NCBI RefSeq assembly: GCF_032854445.1
Contig: NC_088307.1
Coordinates: 1,242,001-1,306,000, forward strand
From: Liolophura sinensis
Taxonomy: Eukaryota; Mollusca; Polyplacophora; Chitonida; Chitonidae
Direction: 5' to 3'
Length of the DNA: 64,000 bases
The notes beneath the pieces are model-generated. The model did not search any database. It was given only the letters and a program-made list of their open reading frames with translations, and was not told where the DNA came from. The translations under genes and the position numbers were made by a program. Below are positions 12,000 through 24,800 of this stretch, piece by piece. The number at the start of each line of letters is the position of its first letter. The first letter of the stretch is position 1.

Positions 12000-13837
12000 A
12001 GAAGTGCCCAGGATAAAATATCCAGTAGGTCGTCATGCCTTACCTGTGATGTACAGTGCCCAGGATAAAATATACAGTAGCTCTTCATGCCTTACCTGTG
12101 ATGTACAGTGCCCAGGACAAAATATACAGTAGCTCTTCATGCCTTACCTTTGATGCACAGAACCCAGGATGAAATATCCAGTAGGTCGTCATGCCTTACC
12201 TGTGATGTACAGTGCCCAAGATAAAATATACAGTAGGTCGTCATGCCTTACCTGTGATGTACAGTGCCCAGGACAAAATATACAGTAGCTCTTCATGCCT
12301 TACCTTTGATGTACAGAACCCAGGATGAAATATCCAGTAGGTCGTCATGCCTTACCTGTGATTTACAGTGCCCAGGATAAAATATCCAGTAGGTCGTCAT
12401 GCCTTACCTTTGATGTACAGAACCCAGGATGAAATATCCAGTAGGTCGTCATGCCTTACCTGTGATGTACAGTGCCCAGGATAAAATATCCAGTAGGTCG
12501 TCAAGCCTTACCTGTGATGTACAGTGCCCAGGACAAAATATCCAGTAGGTCGTCATGCCTTACCTTTGATGTACAGTGCCCAGGACAAAATATACAGTAG
12601 GTCGTCATGCCTTACCTTTGATGTACAGTACCCAGGACGAAATATCCAGTAGGTCGTCATGCCTTACCTGTGATGTACAGTGCCCAGGACAAAATATTCA
12701 GTAGGTCGTCATGCCTTACCTGTGATGTACAGTGCCCAGGATAAAATATACAGTAGCTCTTCATGCCTTACCTGTGATGTACAGTGCCCAGGACAAAATA
12801 TACAGTAGCTCTTCATGCCTTACCTTTGATGTACAGAACCCAGGACAAAATATCCAGTAGGTCGTCATGCCTTACCTGTGATGTACAGTGCCCAGGATAA
12901 AATATCCAGTAGGTCGTCATGCCTTACCTGTGATGTACAGTGCCCAGGATAAAATATCCAGTAGGTCGTCAAGCCTTACCTGTGATGCACAGTGCCCAGG
13001 ATAAAATATCCAGTAGGTCGTCATGCCTTACCTGTGATGTACAGTGCCCAGGATAAAATATCCAGTAGGTCGTCATGCCTTACCTGTGATGTACAGTGCC
13101 CAGGATAAAATATCCAGTAGGTCGTCATGCCTTACCTGTGATGTACAGTGCCCAGGACAAAATATCCAGTAGGTCGTCATGCCTTACCTGTGATGTACAG
13201 TGCCCAGGATAAAATATCCAGTAGGTCGTCATGCCTTACCTGTGATGTACAGTGCCCAGGACAAAATATCCAGTAGCTCTTCATGCCTTACCTTTGATGT
13301 ACAGAACCCAGGATGAAATATCCATTAGCTCTTTATGCTTTACCTGTGATGTACAGTGCCCAGGACAAAATATACAGTAGGTTGTCATGCCTTACCTGTG
13401 ATGTACAGTGCCCAGGATGAAATATCCAGTAGCACTTTATGCTTTACCTGGGATGTGCAGTGCCCAGGATAAAATATCCAGTAGGTCGTCATGCCTTACC
13501 TGTGATGTACAGTGCCCAAGACAAAATATACAGAAGGTCGTCATGCCTTACCTGTGATGTACAGTGCCCAGGACAAAATATACAGTAGGTCGTCATGCCT
13601 TACCTGTGATGTACAGTGCCCAGGACAAAATATACAGTAGGTCGTCATGCCTTACCTGTGATGTAGTGCCCAGAATGGAATATCCAGAAGCCCTTCATGC
13701 CTTACCTGTGATGTACAGTGCCCAGGATAAAATATCCAGTAGGTCGTCATGCCTTACCTGTGATGTACAGTGCCCAGGATAAAATATCCAGAAGCCCTTC
13801 ATGCCTTACCTGGGATGTACAGTGCCCAGGATGGAAT
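12000..13837 (+). repeat. 52-bp tandem array
   Basis: About 35 copies of a unit with 'tgcccaggataaaatatcca' and 'gtaggtcgtcatgccttacc'. Anchors at 12051 and 12103 give 52 bp. Subtypes alternate ('taggtcgtc' versus 'tagctcttc'). Confidence 0.97.
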
Positions 13838-13975
13838 ATTCAGGCAACCTGCGGATGGTCGTGGATTTCGTCTGGGCTCTGTCCGGTTTTTTCCCACCAT
13901 AATGCTTGCCGCCATCGTATGAGCGAAATATTCTTGAGTACTGCGTAAAACACCAATCAAATAAATAAATATTTA
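13838..13975 (+). mobile_element. SINE 3' half fused to the 52-bp array
   Basis: 'aacctgcggatggtcgtgga', 'cccaccataatgcttgcc', 'gaaatattcttgagtactgc', and '(aat)caaataaataaat' tail. Its 5' end coincides with the last array unit. Confidence 0.85.
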
Positions 13976-16900
13976 AGGAGCTATCGGTTGCATCTACTGT
14001 TCTTTAACTACATTCAGGTCTGCAGAGTACGACAAAATTACGTTTACCATTAGTTTGCGCCATTTACCCGGTTTGAGGGGGTTACGGGCACCGGAGCTCA
14101 GGATCTGAAATTGTTGATTGAATTTTGAATTCTTTTGAATTTGTAAACACTACATTCGTACATTTTACACAGCCGGTTATCATAGGTTCACGAGCTTGCC
14201 GCATTCGTAGGTCCTACTGATCAGGGGAAGTAACTCACTCAGGACGGTTGGCTGTTGTTAAAACATTCGCCTCGACACGATGGTTATCTTCCTGCTAACC
14301 TGTAAATCCCGTCCACAGCTTGTGATACGCTCATAACATCACTAGGCAAGACTTCATCACGCTGCGTCAACCATTGGAACGCGTCTATACTACATCGCCA
14401 GTTATACAAAGAATGTTTACCATGACAGTGGTCGTGACATCCCTGGTGAAATTCCCCATCACCCTTACGACTGAAAACCAGCCGGCAGTCAGTTTATGGC
14501 CATGTATTTTGATATGGCTGTCTAGTAGGGATATTATAACATCGTAGGCTTCCATCATGTCGGACGGGTCGCTTGATCAGCGGTTGTTGCCTTGACCTCA
14601 GAGTCATGGAGTCACGCGTGGGTTTGGGGGCAGTACAGTGACTTTACACTGCCAGTTGGCATAGACGCAAACCCATCTTTTCTTCAATACCTTCATATTG
14701 ATCACATTTAAATTTACTAATTACTGTTGGAATTTTTTTTTTATCTCCTTCGCAGTTATCTGACCAGCTCACACCTGGAGTAAGTCATGTTGGATCTTAA
14801 AATTGAATGTATTGACGTAAACCATCCTGTAATGCGTTGTATATGGATTTTCTTTGTCACCAAGAGCGATGTTATAGAATGTACATGTCTATTGAAAAGT
14901 TATAAATCCAATAAACCAAAAATTTTCATCCATATGCAAACCTGTGTTGTCATTAGGCCCTACTATACCTCTAGATTGATTTTGTTTCTAATACATATTT
15001 TTAATCATCTGCCTTCAAACATGATATTTCCAACGCTACGTTACCGGATTCGTTTGCTTTGATCAGTCAAAGTGGTCTGACGTCCATTCTGTCATTATTC
15101 TGTCATCCGCCTAAATAGACAGCTTTTCTTGTAACCGAATCACGTAAATATACTTTTAAACCCATGTGACAAAAGCTGCTTCACGAGCAGGGGACGCATG
15201 ACGACGAGCAGGGGGGCGCGCGAGGACTTGCAATAATCTAGAGAGCATGAATCCACAGTTGTAACAAGGCTCGAGTCATGTTGTGTCGGCAACGTACATA
15301 AACACTGATTTGACTCAATTTAATTCACCTATACTGGCTCCTTTATTCACAAAGTGTGGTACAGAAGGTATTAGACATTGCACAGTTGCACATGGAGGGT
15401 ATATTACAATTGAATAGGTACAATGTAGAGCTTGTTCAAACAAAAACTGAAAGCGGACACATAGATAAAGAACATGTCGGACATTAACAATAGACTGAAC
15501 GTGAAAAACTATACAGAGATATCAAGAACTAAACTTGATCTCAGCCAGGATGTATCATCAGTCCAAAAGGTATCTCAAATTAAGCACCATTGGCTTGTTC
15601 TTGGCACGTTTTGCCAACAGCTTGTTTAAGTTCAATTGACAACTCATTAACGGTTTCCTATCCGAAATTTTACCATAACTATCATGTTATTTCTATTCAA
15701 ACAGTTAAGACATTCCTGCAGATAGCAATCAGCTTCAAAAATATTGATATAGCTGTAGGTTCATGCTGGTTGAGATGACATCACTTCCTGTTGAATTATT
15801 TGTGTCTCTGAGTGTCGTGTTAAACTGATATTGACGGACAATATTTTCACCCAACCTGTCCCAGTTTACATCATTTCAAAATGTATACAATAAAAAACAC
15901 TGATCTGTTGACATCCCCATTAAAGATCTGAGTACAGGCTACAATATGGCACAGGTCTCAACGGTCTAGCTCGATAGTTTTCTCTTTAGGGCTCAACAGG
16001 TCACTTCTTCAAAATGGCGGATATTTAGAAAAAACATGAAAATAAAGCATTGGACCTGCGCCACTGAACTTGTCAAGGGTTTACTGTATGTGTATTAGAG
16101 GTTTACCTGAGTGTTTTCCCCTATTTCTGCAATTTTCACTGGTTCTATTCTCACTAATCTCAATACCGTAAAACTTTCGCTAAAACTCTTGGTACATTTG
16201 GATTCAGCGCCCCAAAAATTCACCTATATTATAATATTGTTGTGTTCCACATAATAATCTGAAGGGTAAACACCGTGTTGACAGTTAGTTCTTCTCTTTA
16301 TTGGGCAGTCCAGTTTGTGAGTAACGTGTTCACTGATGGCTGTCCTTATAAAGACACAGAGAACAGCTGTCAACCACGACGTGTCCCTTCAGGTTACGCT
16401 TGTGTTGTGTTCCCTATGGTGAGCTAATCTCTAATCACCGTCTGATTAGACATGGTAACCACAGGACTACTGATTATTAAACAACCCCAAATTACGGAAA
16501 GGCCTGCAGACTGCACTGATTTCAACAATGTACCTAATAAATCAATATTAATAAGTCTTACGCATTTAGCATGACAAAATACACACTTATTCCTACATCT
16601 TAATTGTTAAAAATAAGACCATATTGGTATATAAAAATACACAATTAATTGATATGTATACCCACTTGATACGCATATGAACATACAGCAATTCTTTACT
16701 TAATATACACATGTAATACCTTACTGATACCACAATTTATTCCCATGTTCCTATGAACATAGAATCATACAATAATTCTTTACATCAATATATTTATGTA
16801 ATACCTATCCGATACCGATATGTGCATGCACACTTATTTCATATGTGCATATGGATGTAAAATCATACAATAATTCTTCACATTAACATAAATATATAAT

Positions 16901-18129
16901 ACACAATACAACAATATAAAAATATTAACAGATAATGAACTTAACGAGAAAGGGGCACAAACCTAAACAAATTTCAGTCACGTGGACCATTAACAATGGC
17001 TGCAGGCTCATGACATTCAAATTTTTTTTTCTCTGAAAGGCTTGAATCTGTAATTTACCAGTGAACACTATGAAGAGCCCAACTTGTGACTCCTCCTTTT
17101 CTACATCAATACTTAAGTTTTAGCCATTTGTAGGTCTAAAGCTTAGGATAAAGATAATTACACGTGACATATTAATAAGACTTGAACAACGTTAACATAT
17201 GTACAAATGAAAATGTCGGAATAATAACATTTTACTGTTTGTTCAGAATCTAATTTGCTTTATTTACTTGCATGTGCTAAACTTCCTTGTGGCGGACTTT
17301 GCGCGTGTTCTGGCACCAACTCACTGGAGTGCTTATGGATATGCAAATTGCTACCCATGATTAGTTATCATTATCATTAAACATCCGGCTGTAGTCTTTA
17401 GGAAGACATCCACATGGGCATGTGCCAAAGGCTACTAGTTCTCATACAAATGTGGAAAAAGCTCTCTACAGATTATGTATATACATGAGAAAATGAAGTC
17501 CAAAAGAATAAGTGAACTTTGGCAGTCCATGAATCTGGTAACATTGCTACAGAAACAATGAGCTTAACTAGATATTTATTAGCATCATAAACCACAGCCC
17601 TGAATGAAAACCTTATAGAAATATGTGAGCAAAGGAGAAAACAGAGTAAAGAGATCACAAAACAGAGATCTGGTAAAATCAATACCCTTATTGTTCTCCT
17701 ACATGTACGTAGTCCGGAGCACAAAAATTGTAGTCCTTACATTAACATTTTCTGTACATAATATGATTACGAGAGAAAACTGAAAGCTTCATATTTTGAC
17801 AGAAATTGTACAATTATTATGCAAGATCTTTTCCCTGCAAACTAATAGTGAAATTTTCCAAGTCCACAAAATGGGTAAATTTGGCAAAGTCCTTAAATCT
17901 TTAAAAATAGACACAGAAGGTAGTGTACTCGAAATTGTAGCCCTCCACAGACACTTAATAGAAAATGTGTTACCACAGAAAACAAAATGAAATTTATTAA
18001 CACTGGAAAATTTTTATCAAGATGGAAATTTTTTTCATTTAACCCCTTGCAACCAAACTGACTAAAATAAAAAAATCACAAAACCAATCCATCTAAAACC
18101 AACAAAAAAAGTTCCAGCATCTATCAATA
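13976..18129. other. Intergenic, no gene supported
   Basis: AT-rich. A diverged threefold repeat of about 90 bp ('caataattctttac' at about 16690, 16775 and 16870) lies at 16655-16905. One isolated splice-bounded 24-base segment (14756-14779, acceptor ctccttcgcag, donor gtaagt) is the only exon-like signal. No homology was recognised. Confidence 0.4.
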
Positions 18130-19555
18130 GGCCCTATATGTAGGTGTACACTAAAACACAATCCATCTGTAGGCCCTATATGTATGTGTACACTAACACA
18201 CCATCCATCAGTAGGCCTTATATGTAGGTGTACACTAACACACCATCCAGCAGTAGGCCCTATATGTAGGTGTACACTAACACACCATCCATCAGCAAGG
18301 CCCTATATGTAGATGTACACTAACACACCATCCATCAGCAAGGTCTATATGTAGATGTACACTAACACACCATCCATCAGCAAGGTCTATATGCAGGTGT
18401 ACACTAACACACCATCCATCAGCAAGGTCTATATGCAGGTGTACACTAACACACCATCCATCAGCAAGGTCTATATGCAGGTGTACACTAACACACCATC
18501 CATCAGCAAGGTCTATATGCAGGTGCACACTAACACACCATCCATCAGTAGGCCCTATATGTAGGTGCACACTAACACGCCATCCATCAGTAGGCCCTAT
18601 ATGTAGGTGCACACTAACACGCCGTCCATCAGTAGGCCCTATATGTAGGTGCACACTAACACGCCGTCCATCAGTAGGCCCTATATGTAGGTGCACACTA
18701 ACACACCGTCCATCAGCAGGCCCCATATGTAGGTGCACACTAACACACCGTCCATCAGCAGGCCCCATATGTAGGTGCACACCAACACACCGTCCATCAG
18801 CAGGCCCCATATGTAGGTGCACACCAACACACCGTCCATCAGCAGGCCCCATATGTAGGTGCACACCAACACACCGTCCATCAGCAGGCCCCATATGTAG
18901 GTGCACACCAACACACCGTCCATCAGCAGGCCCTATATGTAGATGTACACTAGCACACCGTCCATCAGCAGGCCCCATATGTAGATGTACACTAGCACAC
19001 CATCCATCAGCAGGCCCCATATGTAGGTGTACACTAGCACACCATCCATCAGCAGGCCCCATATGTAGGTGTACACTAACACACCATCCATCAGCAAGGT
19101 CTATATGTAGATGTACACTAAAACGCCATCTATCAGCAAGGTCTATATGTAGATGTACACTAGCACACCATCCATCAGCAGGCCCCATATGTAGGTGTAC
19201 ACTAACACGCCATCCATCAGCAAGGCCTATATGTAGATGTACACTAGCACACCATCCATCAGCAGGCCCCATATGTAGGTGTACACTAACACACCATCCA
19301 TCAGCAAGGCCTATATGTAGATGTACACTAGCACACCATCCATCAGCAGGCCCCATATGTAGGTGTACACTAACACACCATCCATCAGAAAGGCCTATAT
19401 ATATAGATGTACACTAGCACACCATCCATCAGCAGGCCCCACATGTAGGTGTACACTAACACACAATCCATCAGAAAGGTCTATATGTAGATGTACAGTA
19501 GCACACCATCCATCAGCATGCCCCATATGTAGGTGTACACTAACACACCATCCAA
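18130..19555 (+). repeat. 42-bp tandem array
   Basis: About 34 copies of 'ccatcagcaggccccatatg'+'taggtgtacactaacacac'. Because 42 is a multiple of 3, the minus strand is open for 354 codons (14-residue period). I read this as a minisatellite, not a gene. Confidence 0.95.
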
Positions 19556-19835
19556 AGTGTCAAACCACTGATTGTGCTTCTACATAAAGTGTTTAAGCAC
19601 TGACTGTGCTTGTATATAAAGTGTTAAAGCACTGACAGTGCCTGTACATAAACTGTTTAAGCACTTACTATACTTATACATAAAGTGTTAAAGCACTGAC
19701 TGTGCTGGTACATAAAGTGTGAAAACACTGACTGTGCTTGTATATAAAGTGTCAAAGCACTGACTGTGCTTGTACATAAAGTGTTAAAGCAGTGACTGTG
19801 ATTGTACATAAAGTGTCAAAGCACTGACAGTGTCT
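19556..19835 (+). repeat. 32-bp tandem array
   Basis: About nine copies of 'gtgtcaaagcactgactgtg'+'cttgtacataaa', directly abutting the 42-bp array. Confidence 0.9.
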
Positions 19836-21227
19836 TTATTCACCCTCTGATGCATAAAATTATTTATGTACATACTCATTAAAATTAAGTGTTTATATTC
19901 AACAAAATGTTCCAACAGATAAAATTAAGAAACAGAAAATCAGGACATAACAACTGACAATGTTATGACATGACTTTTTTCTAACTTTCTGATTTATCTT
20001 TTGGGTTGAAAGCTGGAAGTGTACACATGCACAAATTGTGATATTGGGTCCAAGAATTGCCTTCACATCGAAGAATGAAGGGGCACTGCTTAGAATGAAT
20101 GAATCAATGCTTTGGGTTTAATGTACAAGTTTTCTGTCATATGACGACGAGGAGTGATAAGGTGTGTGTGTATACATATATATCCTGTGTCTGATTGTTG
20201 CAGGGCGAGTAATTGCTCTAACCTATCAGTGTTGAACTCCAAGCAAGGCAGGAACAAGTACCATATATAAAGTCTTTGATATGACCCAGTACTCATTCGA
20301 TTATACTGCCACACAGACATTTTAGGTTATTGATACATCATAGACTTCTGCATTGTTGTTTTACAGTTACAGTAACATGTAGTGCAATATTAAACAAAAT
20401 GTCCATTTTAGAGAGGACTGGAAACTTTTTGCCCAGGGTAGGCCTAACTACCCATCTCCCTAGGAGGTTACCAAGGTGACAAAAATGCTATGACCTCATT
20501 TCCATCGTCAACAACACAAAAACATAATGGTCATATGGTAAGTTAAATTTCGGGCATATATTGTGTAGAGTGACAATACTGGATGTGATCCTGTGGAAGT
20601 TTAGGAGTATATAATTTGAGGGGTGGAGTGGACAACGTTATGACATAAATAATATGGAAAATCAATGCACCCATGTAACCTACAGAAAACAAGCCTAAGT
20701 CTGCCTATCACCTTCATATCATCAGGGCAGGTCTCCTTTGTGTATATTTACACTTGCTGATCCCCATTGCCAACCATTAACCATTTTGGTTCTAGTGCCA
20801 GCATCATCTGATTGTATACACACCCACAAAAATGTTTTCTTCTTATTGGTTATACATGGAAATCCAGTTAATACAACTGGGTCCAAGATTTGCCATCAGC
20901 TTAGAGATTGATGACTGGGTCGAAAGTTTGGGACTACATGTATATATATTTTTGGGGTTGAAGATAAGGTGTACATAATTAATAAGGATTTTAAAATCAA
21001 TACAGCACACATATATCATTACTAAAAATAAATCTACCCAGTCATTATCATCTAGATGTACCTTGTATGGAAGTAAAACGACACTGAAGCTGTAAGCTTG
21101 TGACAGATCACTGACCACTTTGCATAAGGTACATACTGAATTAGCTACACTGCTGACATCAACTCAAACATCTATATAGGCAAATTGGTACATGCAAGTC
21201 TGTTTAAAATGACTTAATTAACTAAGG
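19836..21227. other. Region downstream of the TRIM gene, nothing recognised
   Basis: AT-rich with short open frames only. Part may be TRIM 3' UTR if a more distal polyadenylation site is used. Confidence 0.4.
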
Positions 21228-21233
21228 TTTATT
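21228..21233 (-). promoter_or_regulatory. Candidate polyadenylation signal of the TRIM gene
   Basis: TTTATT on the + strand is AATAAA on the minus strand, about 52 bases past the SPRY stop codon. It would give a short 3' UTR. Confidence 0.45.
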
Positions 21234-21284
21234 TCAACAGATGCTAACATAATGGAAATAATATAATGAATAATTACCCGATGG

Positions 21285-21865
21285 TCAGGAAGTGCTTATC
21301 ATATCAGAGAGAACTTGAGGCAGAGTCACAGAGTCACCCGTTAGCAGACGAGCAGACACAGATCCAGACCCGACATCAAACCCAACCCATGGCACGAGAG
21401 GCTCTGTGACGACAACATCACTGTCAGTGTACATTACCTGGTTGTTGTCACAGTCCAGGACTGTCAGTGTGTGTTCATCACAGTCCAGGTACACACCCAG
21501 GTGATGAGGTCGTGTGTAACGTCTGTACTGTAGATAGTCAGGTTTGATCTCACCACCACCACCACGGAGACTATAACACATGACCTTATCACCACTGTAC
21601 GCCATCCTAATGTACCAGGAGTTACGGCCAGGTTTTGTCTCCCCACTCACACCACAGCTCTCCTGTGTCACTCCTACACGACAGTTACAGTCATGTGAAC
21701 AGGTGATGTGTATCTCCCAGTAGTACCTGCCCGTCTGGTAACGCCCGTCTGTCACAGCTCTCCTCCACCTCAACCCCCGGGACAAGCCCTCAACCTTCAC
21801 CACACAGCCGCTGTCAGTGATTCTCAGCTCACTGTCGTCTGTCTCTGTGAATCTCAGCGTCGGCT
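21285..21865 (-). CDS. TRIM last exon: PRY/SPRY (B30.2) domain
   Basis: The acceptor is tgtttttgcag, and the exon opens in phase 1 with PTLRFTETDDSELRI. Then come GLRWRRAVTDGRYQTGRYYWEI (PRY to SPRY transition, with the usual YWE), RVGVTQE, HHLGVYLDCDEHTLTVLD and PLVPWVGFDVGSGS. These are the conserved LGVYLD and PxxxxG signatures of B30.2 domains. About 192 residues, the normal size, ending MISTS and stop. The frame is intact throughout. Confidence 0.9.
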
Positions 21866-24800
21866 CTGCAAAAACACAACAGAAGCAGCATAAACAATAG
21901 CAAACCATAAACATACGCTGTAGGACAGAGGTGTAAATACCTGTACACATGCCTGGTTTTACTTTCTGCACACAATCTCTTGGAATAAAATGACACCTAC
22001 TGATCACAAGAGTCTTATTCTTAATTTTGAGTGCTGAACAATTTTCAAGCAGTTTGAAGAAGATGTGGGCTCAGACAGGTCAGCCAGAAACTGTACCCAT
22101 CACATATGATAAAGGCTAAGCACTAAACTCAGATATAACTTATAGTGCACTACATGGTTTAAATCTTACCATCTACAACAAGAACAATACCTTTCTGTAT
22201 CGTGTACTTCGTTTTAGGTGTTAGTTATGTCACATGAGGACAGACAGTTCACACTACTACGCTGTGGTTGTCATTCGTGCAGTAGGGGGGGGGGGGGGGG
22301 GACACAGTGCCCCAAAATCTGTTTACTCCGTAAGACAGATTTTTGCAAATATATATACAGTGTTTTGATTATGTTTGTCTCGGTAGGATTATACGAAACA
22401 TTAGTGAGGAGTGAGGATTGAACAAGTGAGGAAATATTGTATATGTCCATCAACAATAATTCATATATTTATCAATGAACTCAAAAAAAAAAAATCATAA
22501 AACTAAATACTGAAAATTTTACTTTTTTATATCTATTAATAAAAAAGATATTTATAAAAAATAAATATCTATTTTTTTTTACTTTTTACCTTTTTATATC
22601 TATTGATAAAAAAGATATTTATTTTTTATAAATATCTCTTTTATCAATAGATATAAAAAAGTAAAATTTTCAGTATTTAGTTTTATGATTTTTTTTCTGG
22701 ATAAATACAAACAATACCTAAAAATGTGCTTTAAAAAGGCTTTGCTTTCATTTGAATGGTTAGTTTATTATATACTACCGGGCAAAAGAAACGTATAACC
22801 TTGTTCAGCACCACAAGATCGAAAGAGAAAGAAAGACAGACAGTATCAACATGATAAGCATTATATTGCAATAAACCATTTTCCAAGTTCTGTTCCAAAA
22901 TTCAAAGCCATATGGATATTACACTTGCTGTCAGGCCGAGTAAAGAAGGCATGGGGTAAATCTGAAAAATTACACAAAAGCAAGTAAAGGGGCTCCCTTA
23001 AAAAGGTGTACCTAATGTCCTATCATGTCATAAGACAGATCGTTAGTAGCGTGTGTGAGCACCCATTGCATCAATTAAAGCCAAAATACGTCTCCTCATG
23101 GAAGGCGTCAGCCGCCGGATGACATCATCAGGAATTCTGTCCCACTCCTCAAATAAAGCCTGTTCGAGCTGTTGCCTGTTTTGTGGGGGAGGGGCGCGTT
23201 GTCTCAGACGTCGATCAAGATGATCCCACAGATGCTCTAAGGGATTCATGTCTGGCGATCGTGCTGGCCAAGGCAATACGTTGAAATAAACGGTGTCCAG
23301 ATAATTTAGTACAACTCTGGCAGTACGAGGTCGTGCATTGTCCTGCTGCAAAAGGATGCCCCTTTGCTGTTGATGCACGAATGGCACCACAACAGGTTCC
23401 AATATTTCATCCCGGTATCTTTGGCCAGTCAGATTTCCCTGGATGATGACCAATCTCGTTCTCACCTGTCCACAAATTCCGCCCCATTACAAGCACCCCA
23501 CCAGCACCAAAATGGTGGACATTCTGAATGCAGTTTTGTGCCAATCGCTCTCCCCTGTGTCGATACACACGAATTCGACCATCATTTCTGAAGAGGTTAT
23601 ATCGGCTTTCATCAGTGAACAGCACCCTTTCCCAGTCTCGTCGCTGCCATCAACGTACAACTCTTGCCCAACGCAGCCTGTTTTGACGGTGTAGAGGAGT
23701 CAATGCCATTCCACGGAAGGGGCGATAGGCTCTGATACCACTCACGCGGAGTCGTCGTAAGACTGTGCATCTGCTGATGGGGTGTCCCAGTGCCGTTTCC
23801 GCCGTTGACGTCGCCGTCACAAACCAGTTACGCAGGTGGATTGTGCGGATGTACCGGTCTTCGCCAGGCGTTGTAACACTTGGCCTGCCCGATCTTGGAC
23901 GATCTTGTGTCCTGCCTGTCAGGCGGTAACGACCCAACAGTCTGCTGATGGTGGCTTGACTGCAATTGAATGTTCTGGCAATGTGGTGTTGGCTGGTCCC
24001 CATGTCGGCCATACCAGTGGCTCTATCACGTTCTGCTTGTGTGAGTCTCTGCATCTCTTAGATGTTTTTTTATGGTATTGTACCCTTACCATGTGCTACA
24101 TCGGTATTTATACGGCGGTCATTATCGAGAATTTTCAACAGGGCCCGAAACTCTGTTTTTCCGATTTTTCATGATGTCTTACACCAATTTCAATGAATCT
24201 CATTAAAAAGTGACGTGTACACAGGGTGCTTATGTGCAAACGTATTCACATTCAAACTTATTCAATTTATTTTTCCATAGAAAAAACTGCATTTAAAAGT
24301 TTCTTTTGCCCGGTAGTTTATGTAGAATCAAAAAGGGATACTGTATTTACTATATTTAGACAGATTTCTCGTTTCTGGAAACTAAGCATGAAACAAGTAT
24401 ACATACATTACCTGACTTTTACCTGTAGCAATCAACCAGAGAGAACACACAGCTATGAATGTTTTGTGCATTGTGTACATGAAGGTATATCAGTCAGAAA
24501 ATGTTTCACTTCAGTCAGCTTATGATCATCACGTTTCTTTAACTTACAGCTTATTTAAGCTTTGGTTTCCTACCCATCATCTCAAAATGCACACATTTTA
24601 TTACACATACAAGCCACACAAACATGTCCACCTTAAAATTTGGTCAATCTATTTTGTACATTGAGTTAATGGAAGTATTTACAAGTAGATTTTCCAATAT
24701 TTACATTGTTCAGTACAAAATTTTATATCATCTTTGGATCTAAAACTAGTGTTTTTACTGTCTGGATAACGTACATGTAAAAGCTAGGTGTATCCAGTAA

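Noticed and set aside
12000-13837. CRISPR-like array with conserved 20-base blocks
   Set aside because: The whole 52-bp unit is conserved, so there are no spacers; it is a minisatellite.
18292-19356. 354-codon minus-strand open frame as a repeat protein gene
   Set aside because: Same reasoning: it is a 42-bp minisatellite, open in more than one frame, with no start context or splice sites.
23364-24174. Plus-strand open frames over the 23-kb Tc1 element
   Set aside because: They are shadows of the minus-strand transposase, which has recognisable catalytic motifs.
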